A program made the translations under genes and the position numbers. The notes beneath the pieces are model-generated. The model did not search any database. It had not been told where the DNA came from and saw only the letters and a list, made by a program, of their open reading frames with translations. Below, piece by piece: positions 50,222 to 55,704 of a stretch of DNA of 55,704 bases (position 1 is its first letter; every line of letters begins with the position of its first letter). The DNA is taken from assembly GCA_017445925.1 (NCBI GenBank), contig JAFSRW010000082.1:1-55704 (forward strand), written 5' to 3'. The DNA comes from Bacteroidaceae bacterium. GTDB lineage: Bacteria; Bacteroidota; Bacteroidia; Bacteroidales; Bacteroidaceae.

Positions 50222-51505
50222 CTAAAACCCTGCTCTGCGAATCGTGAGTCTAATCGCCTCAGGATGAGCAGCAACAAAGACCGGAGCATCCTCTACCACG
50301 CAGGCAAGGTAGCCACCGCCACCAGCTCCAGGCATTTTCCATGCCAATACTCCGGGCACTGCAGACCACTTATCAATATATTCTTGAACTCTTGAACCCT
50401 TGAACTCTTGAACCCTTGAACCCTTGAACCCTTGAACTTCTTGAACTCTTGAACCTTGAACCTCCTCTAAACTCTCAACTCTACACTCTAAACTCTCAGA
50501 TGGCTTTACCATCCCTGGGAACATCGCAACTTGTGCCTCGAACGAAGCCTTATACGCTTTGGCGAAAGCCTGCAGGTCTTTTGCCATGATTGCCTGCCAA
50601 CAGTCATAGGCGGCCTTTGCCAATGCTTTAACCTTAGGCTCGGTAATATCCTTTCCTTCTACCACCGAACATCCATATTTTCGTGGCTCCATGGGTATCA
50701 TAATCAAGTGGTTCTCTAACCAAGAGAGTATGCCCTCGTCATTACAAGTTTCTATCTTCTTTGGCCAAAAACTATTGTCATAATAATGGCGGCAGAGACC
50801 CGGGATGCAGATTCCTATGCTATCCTGTGCCCCGCTAATGATACCATCTGATCGTTCGGGATCGTTCTCGAAACAGAACACCAGTTTGGCCAGTGTCTCA
50901 GGATCCATATTAGGCAACTGATAAGGCCATATCTTCTTAATCATATTTCGGGTGCTGGTGCTCAGTCCGCAACGCTCCCGTATTTCAAATGTCGGTTCCA
51001 GGCTGATGGTAATAGCCCATCCCGGTGCGTAACAACTAACGTAAGGCTGGTCTATCCACGTGCCAGCTAGATCAAGACGGGTTGGAATTTGACTTTCAGT
51101 CTTTTTCAAGTCTGTACTGGAACGGGCCTTCAAACCTTTCTGAGGAACGCGCTCCAATACCACATATTCTATTCCGTGCTCCTCGCAGAACTTCCGCTTA
51201 TCTTCATTCCCGCCGTCACTATTCACCACCAAAATGTCCGGCTTCAGGGCCTCAACGGTTGGCACGAAGTCCATGATTCCACTACCGGCATTGATAAACG
51301 CGTCCTTCACGTATCGGATGCTCTTCACCATAAACAGTCGTTCCTGCTCACTGTATATCGTTTTGTGGTGCTTATAACCTTCAATGGTCTTATCACTGCC
51401 AATGCCGACATACAGGTCGCCATACTCCGCCGCCTGGCGAAAGAACTCTACATGACCTGAATGTAACAGGTCGTAGCAGCCGCTGACAAATACTTTCTTT
51501 TTCAT
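50222..51505 (-). CDS. cytidylyltransferase-like domain fused to a GHMP kinase-like domain
   Basis: 427 aa. Residues 1-135 are a nucleotidyltransferase with GCYDLLHSGHVEFF (HxGH motif) and YSEQERLFMVKSIRYV; residues 140-427 resemble a GHMP sugar kinase (PTRLDLAGTWIDQPYVSC, SIGICIPGLC, MPGAGGGGYLACVV). Such fusions would activate a sugar phosphate with a nucleotide for LPS or capsule. The sugar is unknown. Near residues 350-385 an 8-bp array encodes an 8-residue periodic peptide (GSRVQEVQ, GFKGSRVQ, EFKGSRVQ) in frame. Confidence 0.85.
   Translation of the reverse strand: MKKKVFVSGCYDLLHSGHVEFFRQAAEYGDLYVGIGSDKTIEGYKHHKTIYSEQERLFMVKSIRYVKDAFINAGSGIMDFVPTVEALKPDILVVNSDGGNEDKRKFCEEHGIEYVVLERVPQKGLKARSSTDLKKTESQIPTRLDLAGTWIDQPYVSCYAPGWAITISLEPTFEIRERCGLSTSTRNMIKKIWPYQLPNMDPETLAKLVFCFENDPERSDGIISGAQDSIGICIPGLCRHYYDNSFWPKKIETCNDEGILSWLENHLIMIPMEPRKYGCSVVEGKDITEPKVKALAKAAYDCWQAIMAKDLQAFAKAYKASFEAQVAMFPGMVKPSESLECRVESLEEVQGSRVQEVQGFKGSRVQEFKGSRVQEYIDKWSAVPGVLAWKMPGAGGGGYLACVVEDAPVFVAAHPEAIRLTIRRAGF
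50375..50502. repeat. 8-bp and 7-bp tandem arrays inside the nucleotidyltransferase-kinase gene
   Basis: About ten cttgaact/cttgaacc units, then five 7-bp aactcta/aactctc units; the longest in-gene array of the window. Confidence 0.92.
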
Positions 51506-51534
51506 ATCAAGAATTTGAGAATTTGGGAATTTAA
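51506..51534 (+). repeat. left inverted repeat of the GxxExxY cassette
   Basis: atcaagaatttgagaatttg followed by ggaatttaa; inverted match to 51937-51964, 25 of 28 bases. Confidence 0.88.
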
Positions 51535-51935
51535 CCTATGCTTGCGCATTCTCTATGATGCCACTCGTTAGGATACCATTTGTATTCCAAACTCGTGGTA
51601 CCGAAGTTCAATAATAAACCTAATTTGTGATTGCTCACATGTAGGTAATTTATTATCTGAGCTTCAAATTCCCCGATTATCTCAGACATTGCTTTTAATT
51701 CAACACCTAATTTATTTTCTATCAAAAAGTCATAAAAGAAATCGTGTTCAAGTTTTACACCATGAAACACAAGATCAATATGCTTTTCTCTTTCGTACTC
51801 AATCCCGTTTTCTTTTAGTAGCACCTCAAACGCATCTTGATAAACTTTCTCCTTGAAACCACATCCCATTTCACGATGTAATTGCATCGCTATCCCAAGG
51901 ATTCTCTTGCTTAGTTCCGGATATAAAAGTGCCAT
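51531..51935 (-). CDS. GxxExxY protein (nuclease-like family)
   Basis: 134 aa. Name-giving motif in GCGFKEKVYQDAFEVLL, followed by DFFYDFLIENKLGVELKA and ISNYLHVSNHKLGLLLNFG-type C-terminus (here INYLHVSNHKLGLLLNFG). The D-x-n-ELK pattern resembles PD-(D/E)XK nucleases. More AT-rich than its neighbours. Start and stop lie at the inner edges of the inverted repeats. Function unproven. Confidence 0.88.
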   Translation of the reverse strand: MALLYPELSKRILGIAMQLHREMGCGFKEKVYQDAFEVLLKENGIEYEREKHIDLVFHGVKLEHDFFYDFLIENKLGVELKAMSEIIGEFEAQIINYLHVSNHKLGLLLNFGTTSLEYKWYPNEWHHRECASIG

Positions 51936-51936
51936 G

Positions 51937-51964
51937 AAAATTCTCTAATTCTCTAATTCTTGAT
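51937..51964 (-). repeat. right inverted repeat of the GxxExxY cassette
   Basis: ttctctaattctctaattct followed by tgat, touching the fcl stop codon. Confidence 0.88.
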
Positions 51965-52905
51965 TATCGTTCTGCGCGCATTGGGTTATTAAGGAAATCC
52001 TGATAGGCAAGTGCTATGCCGTCCTCCAATTCAGTCTTATATTTCCAGCCCAGCTTTTCTGCCTTAGATACATCCAAGAGTTTACGGGGTGTGCCGTTAG
52101 GACGAGTGGTGTCCCATTCTATGCGACCTTTGTAACCAACTACTTTGGCCACCAGTTCCGTAAGGGCCTTAATGGTCAGTTCCTTGCCAGTACCCGCATT
52201 CACTGTTTCGTCTCCGCTGTAATTATTCATCAGGAAAACGCAGAGGTTGGCCAGGTCATCCACATAGAGGAACTCACGCAACGGACTTCCGTCGCCCCAG
52301 CAGGTCACGCTTTCTGCACCGGCCTCTTTGGCCTCATGGAATCTACGGATGAGGGCAGGAAGCACATGGCTATGCTCAGGATGATAGTTGTCGTTGGGAC
52401 CATACAGGTTCGTGGGCATCACACTGATATAGTCTGTACCATATTGCTTGTTTAGGAACTCACAATACTTTAATCCACTAATCTTGGCCAATGCGTATGC
52501 CTCGTTAGTTTTTTCCAACGCACCGGTAAGCAGACAACTCTCTGGCATGGGCTGGGGGGCCATACGGGGGTAGATGCAACTGCTACCCAGGAATTCCAGT
52601 TTTTTACAACCGTTTTTCCAGGCAGCGTGAATGACGTTCATCTCCAGAATCATGTTGTCATACATGAAATCTGCCAGAGCGCTCTGGTTGGCAACAATAC
52701 CACCCACCTTGGCGGCAGCGAGGAACACGTACTCAGGCTTCTCTTCTGCAAAGAATTGCTCCACTTGGTCTTGTCTCGTTAGATCCAATTCTCCGTGAGT
52801 CCGTAATAGCAAATTATTATAGCCTTGTCTTTGCAGCTCGCGCACGATGGCACTTCCCACCATCCCGCGATGACCCGCAATGTATATCTTTGAGTTTAAC
52901 TCCAT
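51964..52905 (-). CDS. fcl: GDP-L-fucose synthase
   Basis: SDR-family epimerase/reductase, 313 aa; second step from GDP-mannose to GDP-L-fucose. AGHRGMVGSAIVREL cofactor motif, GSSCIYPRMA, catalytic Tyr/Lys in YALAKISGLKYCE, and PTNLYGPNDNYHPEHSHV. Follows gmd with a 48-bp gap filled by a ctaaact array. Confidence 0.96.
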   Translation of the reverse strand: MELNSKIYIAGHRGMVGSAIVRELQRQGYNNLLLRTHGELDLTRQDQVEQFFAEEKPEYVFLAAAKVGGIVANQSALADFMYDNMILEMNVIHAAWKNGCKKLEFLGSSCIYPRMAPQPMPESCLLTGALEKTNEAYALAKISGLKYCEFLNKQYGTDYISVMPTNLYGPNDNYHPEHSHVLPALIRRFHEAKEAGAESVTCWGDGSPLREFLYVDDLANLCVFLMNNYSGDETVNAGTGKELTIKALTELVAKVVGYKGRIEWDTTRPNGTPRKLLDVSKAEKLGWKYKTELEDGIALAYQDFLNNPMRAER

Positions 52906-52952
52906 ACTTTAAGCTTTAATCTTTTAAACTGTCTCTAAACTCTAAACCCTAA
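52905..52952. repeat. 7-bp tandem array between gmd and fcl
   Basis: ctctaaa-ctctaaa-ccctaaa units preceded by cttttaaactgtctc. Confidence 0.75.
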
Positions 52953-52953
52953 A

Positions 52954-54036
52954 CTAATCCTCCATGTGTTCACGAATATATAGCTTCCGCACTTTCTTCA
53001 TATCATGCTGCACCATAATCTTCACCAGCTCCTCGAAGCTGGTCTTCTGCGGATTCCAGCCCAGCACACTCTTGGCCTTGGTGGGGTCGCCCAGTAGCTG
53101 CTCCACCTCAGCGGGACGGAAGTACTTGGGATCCACCTCCACCAGCACCTTACCCGTCTTCACGTCGATACCCTTTTCGTCAACGCCTTCGCCTTCCCAA
53201 CGGAGTTCAATCCCAGCCTCCTTGAAGGCCAACGTGCAGAACTCGCGCACGGTGTGATACTGGCCCGTGGCCACCACGTAGTCATCCGGTTTCTCTTGCT
53301 GGAGAATGAGCCACATACACTCCACATAGTCCTTGGCATAGCCCCAGTCGCGCAGGGCGTTCATATTACCCAGATATAACTTGTCCTGGAAGCCCTGAGC
53401 GATACGGGCTACCGCCAACGTAATCTTACGGGTCACAAACGTCTCGCCTCGGCGCTCGCTCTCATGGTTAAACAGGATACCATTGCAGCAGTACATATTG
53501 TAGCTCTCACGGTAGTTTTTCATAATCCAGAAGCCGTACATCTTGGCCACACCATACGGGCTGCGGGGGTAGAACGGAGTCGTCTCCTTCTGCGGCACTT
53601 CCTGCACCAGACCGAAAAGTTCGGAAGTGGATGCCTGATAGATGCGGCATTTGTCGGCAAGACCAACAATCCTCACGGCTTCGAGCAGTCTTAAAACACC
53701 CACGGCATCGGCTTCAGCTGTGAACTCAGGCACATCGAAGCTCACCTTCACGTGGCTCTGTGCAGCCAGGTTGTAAATCTCGTCGGGCTTTATATCGCTG
53801 ATGATACGGATCAAAGAGGAGCTGTCAGTCATGTCGCCCCAGTGGAGGTTCACGAGGCGTTTTTTCTTCATGTCGCGCACCCACTCGTCCAAGTAGAGGT
53901 GCTCAATACGACCCGTGTTGAAACTGGAGCTGCGGCGCATAATGCCATGTACTTCATACCCTTTTTCTATCAGAAACTCGGCAAGGAAACTGCCGTCCTG
54001 GCCGGTAATACCGGTAATTAATGCTGTTTTAGCCAT
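52954..54036 (-). CDS. gmd: GDP-mannose 4,6-dehydratase
   Basis: SDR-family enzyme, 360 aa; converts GDP-mannose to the 4-keto-6-deoxy intermediate. [41 protein letters not shown] region, catalytic Thr in QASTSELFG and Tyr/Lys in [12 protein letters not shown], and the C-terminal [18 protein letters not shown]. First gene of the gmd-fcl series. A TAATTTTG box (54079-54086, minus strand) is a candidate -7 element. Confidence 0.97.
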   Translation of the reverse strand: MAKTALITGITGQDGSFLAEFLIEKGYEVHGIMRRSSSFNTGRIEHLYLDEWVRDMKKKRLVNLHWGDMTDSSSLIRIISDIKPDEIYNLAAQSHVKVSFDVPEFTAEADAVGVLRLLEAVRIVGLADKCRIYQASTSELFGLVQEVPQKETTPFYPRSPYGVAKMYGFWIMKNYRESYNMYCCNGILFNHESERRGETFVTRKITLAVARIAQGFQDKLYLGNMNALRDWGYAKDYVECMWLILQQEKPDDYVVATGQYHTVREFCTLAFKEAGIELRWEGEGVDEKGIDVKTGKVLVEVDPKYFRPAEVEQLLGDPTKAKSVLGWNPQKTSFEELVKIMVQHDMKKVRKLYIREHMED

Positions 54037-54198
54037 AAATATATAATATCGTTGTTTGTATTAGAAATTATTTCGCTGCAAAATTACTAATAATAATCCA
54101 TAAACTATCATCAAAACACATTTTTTCTATGCCATAACACATAAAAAGCAGAATGTAGCAAAAACCCGAATATCCATTATGAACAATGGAGGGTCAGT

Positions 54199-54543
54199 TC
54201 AAAAATACCCACGTATGAATAAATCTTTTGCGGTTTGTTCAAATCCGTCCTCTATCACCTGTTCTTCATCGGGATAAATCTCATGGAAATCCTGTTCCAA
54301 GAGGTCGAGTACCTGACAGATGAGTAGTAGTTTTTCCCAACGCGTTTTCTTACGCTGAAGGACAAATCTTAATACGTTGTAAAACTGCGGAAGCTTTAAA
54401 ACTTCACCATTTTAGACTCTCGCGCGTGTATTCTCACTGACATGATGCCTTTTGAGAATAGCAAAAGAGATGCCCTTCACTCCATAGCCAACAAACTGCT
54501 GAAGGAACTTCAGCGTCATTGGTGTTGAAAAGAATCGTTTCAT
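54199..54543 (-). pseudogene. small gene broken by an in-frame TAA
   Basis: One frame of 114 codons runs from ATG (54543) to TGA (54199-54201), with a single TAA at 54412-54414. First part MKRFFSTPMTLKFLQQFVGYG to NTRARV (43 aa), second part from NGEVLKLPQFYNVLRFVLQ to LFIRGYF (71 aa). The second part is rich in conserved-looking hydrophobic and acidic helices. I recognise no family. It lies just upstream of gmd on the same strand, so it may be a decayed regulator of the glycan genes, or two short frames. Confidence 0.6.
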
Positions 54544-54628
54544 AAGTCTAAAACTCTTTTTTCATTGTTAAACTTAGGGTGTGTGACTAATACCCGTTAA
54601 AAAAAGTAAAAATACTATTATTCTGTGT

Positions 54629-54694
54629 CCCCCTAGGGGAGCACAAAAGTTGTGCGAAGATACAACATTTTCCCGAACTTTGTATCGTCCGGAC
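54629..54694. promoter_or_regulatory. cluster of small palindromes
   Basis: CCCCTAGGGG (from 54630), GCACAAAAGTTGTGC (54641-54655), GATACAA/TTGTATC (54659-54686) and GTCCGGAC (54687-54694) lie one after another in the 215-bp gap between divergent genes. Operator, structured leader or recombination site; which is unclear. Confidence 0.45.
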
Positions 54695-54758
54695 AAGACA
54701 AATAATAAAGTTTAATAATTATTTTGGGAAAATAAAGAATATCTGAAAAATTTTTATT

Positions 54759-55355
54759 ATGGACACAAAAACATTAATTGAGGAGGAACTTTCCCAAGCG
54801 GGTGAAACGTTTCCCATTATTGCCCAATTGAGACGGCAAGTTTGTGAGCTGAAAGAGGAGTGCCAAAAACTTAATAGCGAACTCATGGCCTTTAAACAAG
54901 AAAAACAAAAAGAAAAACAAGATTCCCCCCACACCCCTCTTCAAATAAAAGAAAAAATAAAAGAAAAAAACCACTACAACAACTCAAAGATGGATTTCGA
55001 AAAAGAATCAGAAAACAACTCACAAAAAGGTCGTAAGGAAGCTTTCATCCCTCCTACTCTGGAGGAGGTGCGAGCCTATATGGACGAGATTGGCGAAAAC
55101 GGGTTTACGGCAGAGAGATTTTGGAACTATTACGAAGCGAAAGGATGGGTACTGGGAAAGGCAAAGATGAAGTTCTGGAAGCGGGTATTAGACAACTGGA
55201 CCAATGGGGGAAACGAAAGATCCAAAAAGTTGAAAGGGGCAAAGACTCCAGCTCAGCGGAACATAGTGACCTTTAATACCTATAAGCCGGTGGAGACCAA
55301 GGGAGCAGTAAGTTACGAGGAGTATGTACGAATGAAAAAGGAAGGACTGGTTTAA
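54759..55355 (+). CDS. coiled-coil protein with replication-accessory-like C-terminal domain
   Basis: 198 aa. N-terminal coiled coil (IIAQLRRQVCELKEECQKL), a low-complexity Lys/Gln linker (EKQKEKQ, KEKIKEKN), then PTLEEVRAYMDEIGENGF, TAERFWNYYEAKGW and KMKFWKRVLDNWTN. The last block matches C-terminal domains of Bacteroidales phage- or island-type replication/DnaD-like proteins. Located before a DUF4248 gene, as in accessory islands next to capsule loci. Specific role unknown. Confidence 0.72.
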   Translation: MDTKTLIEEELSQAGETFPIIAQLRRQVCELKEECQKLNSELMAFKQEKQKEKQDSPHTPLQIKEKIKEKNHYNNSKMDFEKESENNSQKGRKEAFIPPTLEEVRAYMDEIGENGFTAERFWNYYEAKGWVLGKAKMKFWKRVLDNWTNGGNERSKKLKGAKTPAQRNIVTFNTYKPVETKGAVSYEEYVRMKKEGLV

Positions 55356-55482
55356 GCACTTTGGCCCTTGGCTATTGGCTATTCCATTAACCTACTAAGC
55401 TATTAAGCTATTAAGCAGATAAGCTCTTGAACAGTTAAGGTTAAGGTTATGGTTATCGTACGAAGTTAACGTTAGCGTTGAA
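55350..55482. repeat. composite tandem arrays before the DUF4248 gene
   Basis: ggccctt/ggctatt (7 bp), ctattaag (8 bp), gttaag/gttatg and gttaac/gttagc (6 bp) blocks. No gene is seen between 55356 and 55540. Confidence 0.82.
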
Positions 55483-55540
55483 AAAAACAACTTAGAAAAA
55501 AAATTATTTAACTTAATTAGCAACAAAAATCAACTTGATT

Positions 55541-55704
55541 ATGTTTAAGATTCAAACTTACGGAAAATCGGAACTTGCTCTAATGTATTTTCCAAATGCT
55601 CAGACGTCAAAAGGCGCTTTAAATAATCTGAACTTATGGATTGACACCAAGCCTGGACTCCGTATGCAACTTCGTGAAATATGTATATCCAAGAAGGCTC
55701 ACCA
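55541..55704 (+). CDS. DUF4248 family protein (3' end outside window)
   Basis: The first 54 residues are visible. MFKIQTYGKSELALMYFPN followed by LNNLNLWIDTKPGLRMQL matches the small DUF4248 proteins of Bacteroidales, thought to be DNA-binding. They are commonly found with HU-like and amidase genes in accessory regions. Confidence 0.85.
   Translation, partial: MFKIQTYGKSELALMYFPNAQTSKGALNNLNLWIDTKPGLRMQLREICISKKAH

Larger units (their letters stand above)
51506..51964 (-). mobile_element. IR-bounded single-gene cassette (GxxExxY type)
   Basis: A 459-bp unit that begins at the fcl stop codon and ends just before the ATG of the nucleotidyltransferase-kinase gene, in the orientation of both. 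The gene fills the space between the 8-bp-unit inverted repeats. Mobility is inferred. Confidence 0.6.

Noticed and set aside
50375-50502. CRISPR array
   Set aside because: Units are 7-8 bp with no spacers, and no cas genes are present anywhere in the window.
3011-55482. DNA uptake sequences
   Set aside because: Uptake signals are single 9-12 bp words with a fixed consensus. Here the words come in tandem, in many families, with variable positions.

Overview
The window is chromosomal DNA from a Bacteroidota bacterium, most likely a Prevotella-type member of the Bacteroidales. The evidence is the Bacteroidota promoter signature (TTG about 19-21 bp before TAnnTTTG), A-rich leaders without clear Shine-Dalgarno sites, and family-level matches such as DUF4492-cydAB, a fused SpmA/SpmB protein, a fused ADP-forming acetyl-CoA synthetase, the parE-coaD-S41 peptidase-ybeY-ruvB gene order and a DUF4248 gene. 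These assignments come from reading the sequence, not from a database search.

Layout. 1-8.7 kb: end of an acyl-CoA dehydrogenase gene, then an oxygen and DNA-damage defence block (bcp, an MGMT-like gene, sodB, rubrerythrin, an AlkD-like gene, cytochrome bd, a UDG-like glycosylase). 8.7-12.5 kb: an ECF sigma/anti-sigma/lipoprotein operon, a LytTR regulator, a small ExbB-like protein and a sugar mutarotase. 12.6-20.1 kb: tRNA-Leu(CAA), a Tat-exported phosphoesterase, aquaporin, flotillin/NfeD and a NUDIX hydrolase. 20.2-27.1 kb: topA-aroK, speA, argB and a second sigma/anti-sigma pair. 27.4-32.2 kb: a large GH2 beta-galactosidase and a beta-barrel protein. 32.3-42.4 kb: a GNAT-like gene, parE, DUF559, coaD, S41 protease, ybeY, ruvB, SpmAB and a flippase. 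42.4-48.5 kb: a sialic-acid-type epimerase, a mutarotase-symporter fusion and ADP-forming acetyl-CoA synthetase. 48.7-54.0 kb: nucleotide-sugar genes for a surface glycan (ugd, a nucleotidyltransferase-kinase, fcl, gmd). 54.2-55.7 kb: a broken gene and the start of an accessory region (coiled-coil protein, DUF4248).

The most striking feature is the repeats. About a dozen families of short tandem arrays (units of 6-9 bp, 3-10 units) and a family of GC-rich palindromes fill many gaps between genes. They also sit inside, or form the ends of, at least 20 of about 50 protein genes, nearly always without breaking the frame. Three small genes (a four-helix-bundle S23/Avd-like gene, a DUF559 nuclease-like gene and a GxxExxY nuclease-like gene) each form a compact 420-490 bp cassette. 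Each cassette is bounded by inverted copies of one repeat, and for two of them solo copies of the same repeat are scattered through the window. I propose that the cassettes are autonomous and the solo arrays non-autonomous members of an undescribed class of mobile repeats, by analogy with RAYT/REP. In one gene (the UDG-like glycosylase) a 7-bp array has put the conserved C-terminus out of frame, and one extra unit would restore it.
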